Below are positions 1 to 7,494 of a stretch of 45,286 nucleotides of DNA, piece by piece. The notes under the pieces are model-generated. The model was not told the DNA's origin. It did no database searches and worked only from the letters and a program-made list of their open reading frames with translations. This stretch comes from Dialister sp. UBA7295. GTDB taxonomy: Bacteria; Bacillota; Negativicutes; Veillonellales; Dialisteraceae. Position 1 is the stretch's first letter, and every line of letters starts with the position of its first letter. A program made the translations under genes and the position numbers. The stretch is from positions 1 through 45,286 of the forward strand of contig DKQZ01000016.1 of the NCBI GenBank assembly GCA_002471975.1, read 5' to 3'.

Positions 1-2
1 GG

Positions 3-98
3 GAATGGACCTGTCCAGTATGCGGCATGCATCATAACCGTGATAAAAATGCGGCCATAAATATCCGGGAAGAAGCCAGACGCATCAGCCTTGCCTGA
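3..98 (+). CDS. tnpB: TnpB (IS200/IS605 family), C-terminal end only
   Basis: The reading frame entering the window ends in a CPVCG...HNRDKNAAINI pattern followed by a stop at 96-98. This is the C-terminal zinc-ribbon half-site and the conserved D-x-N-A-A-x-N-I segment of TnpB, the RNA-guided nuclease of IS200/IS605 elements and ancestor of Cas12. Only 31 codons are inside the window, so whether the rest of the gene is intact cannot be judged. Its position just before a typical IS605 right end at about 206-241 supports the call. The Asp of the DRD-like motif, the third RuvC acidic residue in this family, is present (GAT at 42-44). Confidence 0.85.
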   Translation, partial: EWTCPVCGMHHNRDKNAAINIREEARRISLA

Positions 99-241
99 AT
101 GGCATAATGAATAAAATACCGTGGGACCCACGGAAATTTACGCCTGTGGAGAGAGTGTAAGACGACGGAATTATCAGGAATTACGATGCTGTTCTCAGAG
201 AAGCAGGAAGCTCCCGACTCTATAGGCAGGAGTACGTTCAC
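99..241 (+). ncRNA. Candidate omega RNA (reRNA) scaffold of the TnpB element
   Basis: TnpB proteins use an RNA transcribed from the 3' end of their own gene through the right end of the element, with the guide provided by the flanking host DNA. The noncoding stretch between the tnpB stop and the right end fits that position, and contains the end hairpin at 211-232 plus a short stem around 117-130 (CCGTGGGACCCACGG). If expressed, the guide would begin at about base 242. The RNA itself is inferred from family knowledge; no promoter can be seen because the upstream part is missing. Confidence 0.4.
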
Positions 242-253
242 AAGGAGACTCTT

Positions 254-772
254 ATGATACACAGAAGCGCAAAGACCGCAGCCATCCTTGCGGCATTTAT
301 GGCTTTGAACGGAACGGCAGCTCTGATTGTGGGCTGCGGGCAGGAGAAGCAGGTGCAGGGGGAGAAGCTGACCGATGAAAACGGCAGGACCTATTACCTT
401 ATTAAAAATCCGGACGGTACGGAGACGGCCCGGTATGAGAATGGGGAGGAAGTGACGTTCCGGCGGGATGAGAATGATAATCTTCATTATATTTCCGGCA
501 TGTCCAATCTGCTTCCCCTCATGATGATGAGTTATTTCATGTTTCATGGCATGGGCGGCTGGTCAGGCCATTATGACAGGAATTCGGGCACCGTCATCAA
601 TGACCGTCCTGCCTATACGCAGCAGAAGAATCCGCAGTATGGGTCCAATGGGGCAAAGCAGGCAAGTCCTTCCTATAAGTCCGGTACTTCTTCCAATAAA
701 TCTACGGTGAAAGCTCCATCCGGCGGCAAGACCGGTTTTGGCGGGGCCGGCGTGAGAGGGGGAGCGTCCTGA
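254..772 (+). CDS. Small lipoprotein paired with an ATP-grasp enzyme (UPF0323/YgiB-like arrangement)
   Basis: This 172-residue protein has a signal peptide with a lipobox ending at Cys28 (IVGC), so it should be lipid-anchored outside the inner membrane. The mature part is polar, with a short hydrophobic Met-rich patch near residues 80-100, and ends in a Ser/Gly/Lys-rich tail with repeated GG motifs. That architecture, and the position directly before a glutathionylspermidine-synthase-like gene, resemble UPF0323 lipoproteins and the ygiB-ygiC pair; family membership is inferred from layout, not from a motif I can prove. The start is set by AAGGAG at 242-247, which lies immediately after the IS right end. 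Its stop overlaps the next start by one base (TGATG). Confidence 0.75.
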   Translation: MIHRSAKTAAILAAFMALNGTAALIVGCGQEKQVQGEKLTDENGRTYYLIKNPDGTETARYENGEEVTFRRDENDNLHYISGMSNLLPLMMMSYFMFHGMGGWSGHYDRNSGTVINDRPAYTQQKNPQYGSNGAKQASPSYKSGTSSNKSTVKAPSGGKTGFGGAGVRGGAS

Positions 773-2067
773 TGGAAAAGACATTTATGGATGATATAGA
801 CCGTGAAATATTTCCTTACGTGGAGTACCCGGGCTATCCTTTCCGTTATCCCACGCACCTGCCCCTCATTATGGAACGGAAACAGGTGGAGGAAATACGG
901 CGGGTGAGCGGCGAGCTTTTTCAGGTTTTCGTGAAGGCGGTCCGCCGGTTTCAGGAAATGAGCGATGATTTCTTTGATGCCATGGATATGCCCCAGAGGA
1001 TGAAGCATTATCTCCATTCCGGAAATTCATTGAAGGACCTTCCCACCTGGCTTTCCCGTTTTGATTTTGTGATTGATGAAAAGTCGGGCCGCATACAGAT
1101 GGTAGAAATAAATGCGGACACGCCCTGCGCGGAAATCGAGGCTTACTATGCCAACGGAGTGGCTGCGAAGTATTTCCAAAAGGACAATCCCAATTCCTTT
1201 GAAATGAACGGCCTTAGAAGTTTCATGATGGATGTATACCTTCGCTGCTGCGGAAATATGAGCTCTTCAGACCTTTCTGCCCATCCCATCCTTTTCAGCT
1301 GTTTTGACGATTATATCGAAGACTACGGGACCACCCTTTTCCTCATGAATGCCATGAAGGAAGCGGTGCCTCCGGATGTGCGGGATCATATCCTTTTCGA
1401 ATCTTTTTACAATCTGGCCATCATGCCCGACGGCTCTCTGGCCCTTCCAGACGGCAGGACGGTTTCCTTCCTCTATCGTATGCATCCCATGGAAATCCTC
1501 ATTGAGGAAACGGCGGACCAGGATGGCTCCTCCCTGGGCGAACTCATGATGGACGGTTATAAGGCGGGGAAATTCAAGATGATGAATCCTCCTGAATGCA
1601 TCATTATGCAGTCGAAAGGTTTCCAGGCCCTTCTCTATGCCCTCATGGAGGAAGGCGGCTTTTTCAATGGCAGGGAAAAGGAAATTATCCGGAAATACAT
1701 TCCGGAAAGTTATTTCCAGAGGGATTTCCGGCTGGGAGATATGCCGGAAGATTCGGAGTGGATTCGAAAACCCATCTGGGGCCGCGAGGGAAAGGGAATC
1801 GAAATCATCAATGGCAGGGGACAGGTGATTTACCGGAAAAAAGTGGAGGAGCCGGAAGACGTGATCTGCCGGGACAGCGGGTCCAATCTGGTCCAGCGTT
1901 TCGTGAATCAGCCGAAAATCGTGACGAAAACGGACGTGGGCATCCTGGAAGGATACATTACCCTTTCCTGCTTCATGCTGGGAGAAAAACCGTCTGCCCT
2001 CTATGCGCGGTTCAGCGAAGAAAAGATTGCGGGCAACGAGGCCTACTGGATTCCGGTCCTCTATTAA
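772..2067 (+). CDS. Glutathionylspermidine synthase-like ATP-grasp protein (YgiC/YjfC type)
   Basis: The 431-residue product matches the C-terminal synthetase domain of glutathionylspermidine synthase: an N-terminal section ending in LSRFDFVID, the segment MVEINADTPCAE near residue 105-117, and a C-terminal ATP-grasp part with KPIWGREGKGI (about 333-343) that would hold the Mg-ATP loop. Proteins of this solo type (YgiC, YjfC in E. coli) ligate an amine to a carboxylate in an unknown substrate; spermidine and glutathione are not proven substrates. The one-base overlap with the upstream lipoprotein implies translational coupling and a shared, probably envelope-related, job. Confidence 0.85.
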   Translation: MEKTFMDDIDREIFPYVEYPGYPFRYPTHLPLIMERKQVEEIRRVSGELFQVFVKAVRRFQEMSDDFFDAMDMPQRMKHYLHSGNSLKDLPTWLSRFDFVIDEKSGRIQMVEINADTPCAEIEAYYANGVAAKYFQKDNPNSFEMNGLRSFMMDVYLRCCGNMSSSDLSAHPILFSCFDDYIEDYGTTLFLMNAMKEAVPPDVRDHILFESFYNLAIMPDGSLALPDGRTVSFLYRMHPMEILIEETADQDGSSLGELMMDGYKAGKFKMMNPPECIIMQSKGFQALLYALMEEGGFFNGREKEIIRKYIPESYFQRDFRLGDMPEDSEWIRKPIWGREGKGIEIINGRGQVIYRKKVEEPEDVICRDSGSNLVQRFVNQPKIVTKTDVGILEGYITLSCFMLGEKPSALYARFSEEKIAGNEAYWIPVLY

Positions 2068-2094
2068 AGAAAGCAGACCGGCGGGCTTTTGAAA

Positions 2095-2127
2095 TTTGTC
2101 AACGCATAAATTTATTCAGTTGACAAA
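2095..2127. promoter_or_regulatory. BirA-type biotin operator
   Basis: A perfect 9-base inverted repeat, TTTGTCAAC (2095-2103) and GTTGACAAA (2119-2127), is separated by 15 bases. This spacing and the TTGT-AAC/GTT-ACAA core match the BirA (biotin protein ligase/repressor) operator described in Firmicutes. The right arm contains the -35 hexamer of the bioY promoter, so biotinyl-AMP-bound BirA would block RNA polymerase directly. birA itself is not in the window. Confidence 0.9.
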
Positions 2128-2148
2128 TCAAAGAGCTCACTTTATAAT
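2120..2148 (+). promoter_or_regulatory. Promoter of bioY and the following genes
   Basis: A consensus sigma-70 promoter is visible: TTGACA at 2120-2125, a 17-base spacer and TATAAT at 2143-2148. The start point should be near 2155, giving a leader of about 23 bases with AGGAGG at 2160-2165. Both hexamers are perfect, and the -35 lies within the biotin operator. Confidence 0.9.
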
Positions 2149-2177
2149 GAAATCCATACAGGAGGCGGATTTCATTT

Positions 2178-2714
2178 ATGAATAACAATCATACCATTCG
2201 AATGCAGGTTTTATGTGCCCTTTTTGCTGCCGTCACGGCAGTTTGTTCCCAGCTGACGATTCCAATCCAGCCGGTGCCGATTACCCTTGGTACTTTTGCA
2301 GTACTCATGGCAGGGGGTTTTCTGGGGAAACGGTACGGTTTCCTTGCTATCGTCATTTATCTTCTTCTGGGAGCAGCAGGAGTTCCTGTCTTTTCCATGA
2401 TGCGTGCCGGTATTTCGGTACTGGCTGGCCCTTCCGGTGGTTTCATCATCGGCTTTGCACCCATGGCTTTTGCGGTAGGTCTGGTATCTGAAAAACTGGG
2501 GCATACGTTTAAAAACATGTTTCTGGCGACCCTTGCCGGGACGGCTGTATGCTACATCCTGGGAATCGGCTGGTTTATGTTCCTCACCGGGACCGGTATC
2601 TGGCCGGCTATGGTGATGTGCATGTTCCCATTCCTCCCCGGGGATTTTGCAAAAATCCTTCTTGCGTCCTTCCTGGTCAGCAAGTATCGCAGGAGACTGC
2701 TGGGAGATTTCTAA
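2178..2714 (+). CDS. bioY: BioY, biotin-binding S component of an ECF transporter
   Basis: The 178-residue protein has about six hydrophobic segments and the BioY signature regions: QLTIPIQPVPITLGTFAVLMAG near residues 25-46, GAAGVPVFS near 65-73 and the Gly-rich GPSGGFIIGFAPMA near 84-97. BioY captures biotin with high affinity at the cytoplasmic membrane and works with the general EcfT/EcfA module, which is not encoded here. Length is normal for the family. Expression is almost certainly biotin-repressed because the promoter carries a BirA operator. A terminator follows directly, so downstream genes may be reached only by read-through. Confidence 0.95.
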   Translation: MNNNHTIRMQVLCALFAAVTAVCSQLTIPIQPVPITLGTFAVLMAGGFLGKRYGFLAIVIYLLLGAAGVPVFSMMRAGISVLAGPSGGFIIGFAPMAFAVGLVSEKLGHTFKNMFLATLAGTAVCYILGIGWFMFLTGTGIWPAMVMCMFPFLPGDFAKILLASFLVSKYRRRLLGDF

Positions 2715-2725
2715 GACTTTCAAGA

Positions 2726-2752
2726 CGGGAAGCTTTGCTTTCCGCCTTTTTT
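2726..2752 (+). terminator. Intrinsic terminator after bioY, abutting the next gene
   Basis: CGGGAAGC (2726-2733) pairs with GCTTTCCG (2737-2744) with one G-U, and six T follow at 2747-2752. The start codon of the next gene is only 14 bases beyond, leaving no room for a separate promoter. Confidence 0.75.
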
Positions 2753-2766
2753 ATTCGAGGCATTTT

Positions 2767-3270
2767 ATGCATACAATCATTGAAAAGCTCTGCACCCTGT
2801 GGAAACCAGGATGGCAGGGCATGGTCATGGGGGAAATGAAATATAAAAGGGGAAATGGAAATTCCCGGGGACGCTATGAAGAGGCTTTTTCTGAAAGGCG
2901 TTTCGTGAAGCTTTCCGTCACCGATCAGGATACGGGTGAGAGGATTTCCATCCTTTTATTTCCATTTTCAGGAAATCAGGGAGGAAGTCCGGCCCCTTCA
3001 GAGGTCAAGTACTGGAAGACCTTTACTCCTGAAGAAGTTCATGCGTACAGCCTTGGCCTGGGAGACCACAATGAAATCCATCTGACCTCCCATCCCGTGG
3101 TGAGCGGTTTTCAGCTGATGGAAGAGCTGATGAAGCTCTATCCTGCCGAAAGCGTAAAGCTTCGTTTTCATCATCCCCTTTACAGCGGTGAACCGCTCTA
3201 TCTCAGGGAAGAGGGGTCACGGATTCAGGGTTTTACGGATGTTTTATGCTTTACCATGGAGAGATTATGA
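2767..3270 (+). CDS. MaoC-like hot-dog protein, probable enoyl-thioester hydratase
   Basis: The 167-residue frame starting at ATG 2767 has a weak GAGG site upstream; longer versions would run into bioY. Residues 84-120 carry the MaoC/(R)-hydratase signature: an FTPEEVHAYSLGLGD lead-in, then D100-x-N-x-I-H105, the Asp/His pair used by R-specific enoyl-CoA hydratases, followed by PVVSGF like the family's PVVHG. The first 80 residues look like a degenerate first hot-dog half. Its stop overlaps the start of the thiolase gene (ATGA). Being between bioY and thiolase/ligase genes suggests a step in making or recycling a biotin precursor thioester, which is inference. Confidence 0.75.
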   Translation: MHTIIEKLCTLWKPGWQGMVMGEMKYKRGNGNSRGRYEEAFSERRFVKLSVTDQDTGERISILLFPFSGNQGGSPAPSEVKYWKTFTPEEVHAYSLGLGDHNEIHLTSHPVVSGFQLMEELMKLYPAESVKLRFHHPLYSGEPLYLREEGSRIQGFTDVLCFTMERL

Positions 3271-4475
3271 ACAGGGTGAATATACTGGGCGGCCTTCGGA
3301 CCCATATCGGTGTAAGAAATGGCATTTTCAAAAGAGTAAGGCCCGAAGTCCTTGGCGGTCAAATCGTCAGGGCGCTCTGTGAGAAATATGAAATCAAAGG
3401 TCCTGACGCTCTTTTCTGCGGGAATGCGGTGGGACCGGGAGGAAATATAGGCCGTCTCCTGGCGCTGGAAGGAAAACTTCCGGAAAGGACACCGGCCATG
3501 ACCATTGACCTTCAGTGTGCTTCGGGCCTTGCAGCTATTCATATGGGAGCCCTTTCCATCATGGCAGGAGAAAATGACGTGGTCTTTGCAGGAGGTGCGG
3601 AAAGCGCCTCTCTCCAGCCTAGGCGGATATACGTGGAAAATGACGAGAGGGCTCAGGAAAGAAATCCCGAATTCACAGCGGCCCAGTTCATACCGGGGGA
3701 ATTTTCCGATGATGCCATGCTCCTTGGCGCTGAACGGGCAGCCAAAGAAGCTCATATTACCCGGGAAATGGCGGATGAGTCAGCTCTTTTAAGCCAGAAT
3801 CGGGCGAAGCAGGTGGAAGAAGCGGGACTTTTAAATTCCGTGATCCTTCCTCTCTATGGAAGCACGAGGGATGAAGCCATCCGCAAAAGAATGAGCGAAA
3901 AGCTTCTGGCCCGGGCGCCGCGGGTGACTGATTTTCCTGACGGAATCCTGACGGCTGCCAATACCTGCACCATCAATGACGGGGCGGCTTTTGTCATTCT
4001 TGTTTCAGAACGGTGGGCAAGACGTCATGGGGTCATGCCTTCAGCGGAAATCATGAGCATGAAAATGATGGGAAGCGATCCTCTGGTACCGCCCCTTTCG
4101 GCAGACCGCTGTGTATCCGCCCTCCTTTCCGATCGAGGTTTGTTTTATAAAGATATCGATGCTTTCGAGTACAATGAAGCGTTTGCGGTGATTTCTGCGG
4201 ATTTCAGAAAAAATCACCCCGACGTGGCAGGAAGGCTCAATCGCTGGGGCGGGGCCCTGGCCTATGGTCATCCCTATGGGGCCAGCGGCGCGGAAATCAT
4301 GATTCACCTCATGGCTATTCTTTCCCATGAGGACGGACGCTATGGAATCGCCTCCATTCCGGCGGCCGGTGGGGTGGCCGAAAGCATCCTCATATCCCAT
4401 GTGGATGAAAGCCTCTGGAAGGGACGGTCCATTTTCCAATCTGCTACGGAAATCCCATTTCCCGTGGAGGTCTGA
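3267..4475 (+). CDS. Thiolase-family enzyme (YhfS-like) lacking the second catalytic Cys
   Basis: The 402-residue protein is a full-length thiolase. The nucleophile Cys84 sits in DLQCASGLAAI, NEAFA is present, and GHPYGASG supplies the catalytic His335. The C-terminal loop that normally carries the proton-shuttling second Cys (CxGGGxG after RYGxA) reads RYGIASIPAAGG here, putting Pro365 in that position. The enzyme may therefore only acyl-transfer, or may use an altered condensation mechanism. In Bacillus, yhfU (a BioY), yhfT (ligase) and yhfS (thiolase) form a proposed biotin regulon cluster, and the same gene types follow the BirA site here. ATG at 3267 overlaps the previous stop. Confidence 0.85.
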   Translation: MNRVNILGGLRTHIGVRNGIFKRVRPEVLGGQIVRALCEKYEIKGPDALFCGNAVGPGGNIGRLLALEGKLPERTPAMTIDLQCASGLAAIHMGALSIMAGENDVVFAGGAESASLQPRRIYVENDERAQERNPEFTAAQFIPGEFSDDAMLLGAERAAKEAHITREMADESALLSQNRAKQVEEAGLLNSVILPLYGSTRDEAIRKRMSEKLLARAPRVTDFPDGILTAANTCTINDGAAFVILVSERWARRHGVMPSAEIMSMKMMGSDPLVPPLSADRCVSALLSDRGLFYKDIDAFEYNEAFAVISADFRKNHPDVAGRLNRWGGALAYGHPYGASGAEIMIHLMAILSHEDGRYGIASIPAAGGVAESILISHVDESLWKGRSIFQSATEIPFPVEV

Positions 4476-4476
4476 G

Positions 4477-5808
4477 ATGAAATTTTCTGACTATGTGTTC
4501 CGGTATGCGGAAGAAAAGGGAGATTCTCTCTTCTTTTCCTGTGATGACAGAAAGATGACCTACGGAGAAGGAGCGGAAGAAATTAAAAAGAGGAGCTCTT
4601 TCTTAAAGAAAATTCAGGTTAAGGGAAAAGTGACAGCTCTCTATTTCACAGACCCGGCGGAGCAGCTTATTTATTTCCTCTCTGTCCAGGCGGCAGGAGG
4701 TATCCCGGTCCTGGTCCACGAATACCTGAAGGAAGAGGATATCCATCTGCTGCTGAAAGAAAGGCCTATCGACCTTCTGATTTCCGAAAAAGAATTTCCC
4801 TCCCTTTCCATGAAAAAGGAAAATTCTCTCTATGTCCGTGAAAATGGAAATCATGGGGAGAACGGCGATTTCGGTGTCCTCACGTCCGGCTCCACCGGAA
4901 TCCCGAAGATTTTCTTCCGCAGGGGGGAGAGCTGGTCTGATTTCTTCCCTCTCCAGAATAGAATTTTTGAAGTGGACGGGAAGGCCCGCCTCTTTCTTCA
5001 CGGGTCTCTCGCCTTTACGGGAAACCTGAACATGGCCATGGCTTTCCTGGCAGAGGGGTCATCTTTGTACTGCACGAGCCGCCTTCTCCCCAAGGCCTGG
5101 CTGCAGACCATAAAAAATGAAGAAATCACCCATGCGTACCTCATTCCGTCGAAGCTTTCCCCTCTGTCAAAGGTTAAAGGCATTTCAGAATCCCTGAAAT
5201 ATATCCTCACCGGTTCCCAGCTCATGACGGCAGTCCTTTTCCATCGTCTGGAAAAGGTATTTCCTCTTTCCAAAGTTATTCTTTACTATGGAGCCTCCGA
5301 GCTCAGCTATATTTCCTATATCGAAGGAAATGAAATCCTCCAGGCACCGGATTCCGTAGGAAAGCCCTTTCCCGGCATTTCCATTTCCATCAGGAATGAA
5401 GAAATATGGGTGGATACGCCTTACGGGGTGGAGGGCATCGATCGGCCCTATACCTGTCATGATCTGGGCAGGATGGATGAGATGGGACATCTCCATTTTC
5501 TGGGGCGAAGGGAGGATATATACCATATTCAGGGCAATCATGTGGCCCGGCAGAAGGTGCTGGCCCACCTCCTCATGATTCCGGGAATCGAGGAGGCAGA
5601 AGTCTTGTCCATTAAGAAAGAAAATGGCGATGATTCCATCTGCGCATTCCTGTCGGGAAATGTGCCCGATGGGACGGGGCTGGTCCATTTCCTTTCCGAA
5701 AAGCTGCAGCCCTGGGAAATCCCATCCCGCTTCGTGAAGGTACCTGCCATTCCGCGTACGTCCACCGGTAAAACGGACAGGAAAAAATTGTTAAGCCTTA
5801 TCAAATAA
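4477..5808 (+). CDS. AMP-forming acyl-CoA ligase-like protein (YhfT-like)
   Basis: This 443-residue adenylate-forming enzyme has the phosphate-binding A3 loop TSGSTGIPK (136-144), a YGASELSYIS segment (A5), DLGRMDEMGHLHFLGRREDI (A7-A8) and the C-terminal catalytic Lys432 in PRTSTGKTDRKK (A10). It should activate a carboxylic acid as an acyl-AMP and pass it to CoA or another thiol. It is about 60-100 residues shorter than typical fatty acyl-CoA ligases. GGAGG precedes ATG 4477, one base after the thiolase stop. The substrate is unknown; the biotin operator upstream of the cluster makes a pimelate-like acid an attractive guess only. Confidence 0.85.
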   Translation: MKFSDYVFRYAEEKGDSLFFSCDDRKMTYGEGAEEIKKRSSFLKKIQVKGKVTALYFTDPAEQLIYFLSVQAAGGIPVLVHEYLKEEDIHLLLKERPIDLLISEKEFPSLSMKKENSLYVRENGNHGENGDFGVLTSGSTGIPKIFFRRGESWSDFFPLQNRIFEVDGKARLFLHGSLAFTGNLNMAMAFLAEGSSLYCTSRLLPKAWLQTIKNEEITHAYLIPSKLSPLSKVKGISESLKYILTGSQLMTAVLFHRLEKVFPLSKVILYYGASELSYISYIEGNEILQAPDSVGKPFPGISISIRNEEIWVDTPYGVEGIDRPYTCHDLGRMDEMGHLHFLGRREDIYHIQGNHVARQKVLAHLLMIPGIEEAEVLSIKKENGDDSICAFLSGNVPDGTGLVHFLSEKLQPWEIPSRFVKVPAIPRTSTGKTDRKKLLSLIK

Positions 5809-5815
5809 TTCTCCA

Positions 5816-5843
5816 TTGTCTTTGCAAAAAATGGGTATATAAT
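5816..5843 (+). promoter_or_regulatory. Probable niaR promoter
   Basis: TTGTCT at 5816-5821, a 16-base spacer and TATAAT at 5838-5843 lie between the ligase stop and niaR. No palindromic NiaR box was recognised around it. Confidence 0.6.
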
Positions 5844-5886
5844 TAAAATAGAACGTATTATGATTTTTCCTGCGTGGGAGGCTGCC

Positions 5887-6405
5887 ATGAATGCAAAGGA
5901 ACGAAGGGAAAAAATCAGGGATATACTGATTCAAAGTGATAAAAAAGTCAAGGGAAGTGATCTGGCTGACCTGTTTCAGGTGAGCCGCCAGATCGTGGTG
6001 GGGGATATGGCGCTTTTGAAGGCCTCAGGCCTTCCTGTCATTTCCACGCCCCGGGGTTATTATCTGGAACATAACCGGAAAAACCATGCGGAAAGGACTT
6101 TTGTCTGCATTCACCAGAAACGCCAGGCCGTCCGGGAAATGGAAATCATCGTGGCCCATGGGGGGATCATCCATAATGTTTCCATCGAACATGAAATGTA
6201 TGGCATCATTACGGCTGAACTGGAAATTGAAAATGAAGAGGACATCCGTCTCTTCGTGGAAAAGATGAAGGAAACCCATTTTACCCTTCTTTCTTCCATC
6301 AGCGGCGGCATTCACAGTCATCTCATCGAAGCGGAAAATGAGGATCAGCTGGATGAAATAGAAAAGGCCCTGCGGTATGCGGGATTCCTCTATGAAGGGA
6401 AATAA
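5887..6405 (+). CDS. niaR: NiaR, nicotinate-responsive transcriptional repressor
   Basis: The 172-residue protein has an N-terminal winged helix (roughly residues 5-60, with SDLADLFQVSRQIVVGDMALL) and a C-terminal 3H domain named for its conserved histidines, seen here in IIVAHGGIIHNVSIEHEMYG and in ISGGIHSHL. NiaR (YrxA) binds nicotinic acid and represses NAD salvage or niacin uptake genes in Firmicutes. None of those targets is adjacent, so it acts in trans. ATG 5887 was chosen because GTGGGAGG lies just upstream and the translated homology begins there. The pseudouridine synthase follows two bases after the stop. Confidence 0.9.
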   Translation: MNAKERREKIRDILIQSDKKVKGSDLADLFQVSRQIVVGDMALLKASGLPVISTPRGYYLEHNRKNHAERTFVCIHQKRQAVREMEIIVAHGGIIHNVSIEHEMYGIITAELEIENEEDIRLFVEKMKETHFTLLSSISGGIHSHLIEAENEDQLDEIEKALRYAGFLYEGK

Positions 6406-6407
6406 AA

Positions 6408-7376
6408 ATGAAATCCTGGATTGTGACTCCTTCAGAGGAAGGAGTCAATGGTTTGAAATATGTGTGCCGTACTCTTCCGGCGGCATCCATGGGGCTCATC
6501 CGCAAAAGTATGCGGAAAAAGAATATCACCCTGAACGGGAAGAAAATGGAAGGGAAAGAGCATCTCAAAGCCGGGGACAAAGTTGCCATCTGGTTTTCCG
6601 ATGAAACTTTGTCAAAATTTATGGGAAATGAAAAGGTGGAGCCAAAAGCAGAAGGACTTCCTCATTTTGAGGATTTCATCATCTATGAAGATGAAAATAT
6701 CCTCGCTCTGAACAAGCCGGCCGGCCTTCTCTCCCAGGGCGATTCGTCGGGGAGCCTTTCCCTCAATGATGGCGTCCTTTCGTATCTGAAAGATTTCATA
6801 ACCCCTGCTTTCAAGCCATCCATCTGCAACCGTCTGGACCGGAATACGAGCGGCCTCCTGCTGGCAGGGAAAAATATGGAAGCCCTCCAGGTCCTGAATG
6901 ACCTGATCCGGTCCAGGTCCGTCCATAAGTACTATGAAGCCCTGGTACTGGGAGAAGTTCCCGGGGAAGGCGTTTTCAAAGGGTACATGGTGAAGGACCG
7001 GGAAAAGAATCAGGTCTCCTTTAGTGAAAAACCGGTCAGGGGAAGTCTTCCCGCAGAAACGCGATTTGAACGGCTGAAGACTTTGACAAAGAATGGCATT
7101 ACGTTTTCCCTGGTTAAAATCCTTCTCGTCACCGGAAGGTCCCATCAGATACGCGTTCACTTTCAAGCCGCCGGCCATCCCCTGCTGGGGGAAAAGAAAT
7201 ATGGCAGTGAAGAAAGCATTTCCGCCTCTGAAAAGCTTCATATCAGGCGGCAGATGCTCCACGCCTTCCGGCTGGGATTTCCGGAAATGGAAGGGAATCT
7301 TTCCAATCTCTCCGGCAAAGTGATGGAAGCGCCGCTGCCGGAGGATTTCCGGAAAGTGATGGGGATTCGTCGTTAG
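6408..7376 (+). CDS. RluA-family pseudouridine synthase
   Basis: The 322-residue protein has an N-terminal S4-like RNA-binding region (about 15-65), the strand IIYEDENILALNKPAGLLSQ, and the catalytic motif NRLDRNTSG with Asp144 (usually HRLDxxTSG). GRSHQIRVHFQAAGHPLLG forms the C-terminal family signature. It isomerises uridine to pseudouridine in 23S rRNA or tRNA; the exact target within RluA/RluC/RluD cannot be told from sequence. It lies two bases behind niaR and is likely co-transcribed, a neighbour relation that probably has no metabolic meaning. Confidence 0.92.
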   Translation: MKSWIVTPSEEGVNGLKYVCRTLPAASMGLIRKSMRKKNITLNGKKMEGKEHLKAGDKVAIWFSDETLSKFMGNEKVEPKAEGLPHFEDFIIYEDENILALNKPAGLLSQGDSSGSLSLNDGVLSYLKDFITPAFKPSICNRLDRNTSGLLLAGKNMEALQVLNDLIRSRSVHKYYEALVLGEVPGEGVFKGYMVKDREKNQVSFSEKPVRGSLPAETRFERLKTLTKNGITFSLVKILLVTGRSHQIRVHFQAAGHPLLGEKKYGSEESISASEKLHIRRQMLHAFRLGFPEMEGNLSNLSGKVMEAPLPEDFRKVMGIRR

Positions 7377-7427
7377 TTGTCAGCCGTATGCTATACGCCA
7401 TAGGCTGCATAGTTCTATTTCCATATC

Positions 7428-7458
7428 AAAAAACCGTCTCGAGAGGAGGCGGTTTTTC
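7428..7458. terminator. Bidirectional intrinsic terminator
   Basis: AAAAACCGTCTC and GAGGCGGTTTTT form a stem around GAGAG with T-runs on both strands. It separates the convergent pseudouridine synthase and dehydrogenase genes. Confidence 0.85.
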
Positions 7459-7494
7459 TTTTGCAGAAAACGAACTGCTAATGGCTGACTGCTT

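Larger units (their letters stand above)
1..241 (+). mobile_element. Right end of an IS200/IS605-type insertion sequence (partial)
   Basis: After the tnpB stop there are about 140 noncoding bases ending in an imperfect hairpin, CTCCCG at 211-216 against CAGGAG at 227-232, then GTTCAC at 236-241. The pattern of a stem with a CTATAGG-type loop followed by a short GTTCAC terminus is what IS605-family right ends look like. These elements have no terminal inverted repeats and transpose as single strands, so none is expected. The left end lies outside the window. The exact boundary at base 241 is inferred from the motif, not from a duplication. Confidence 0.7.
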
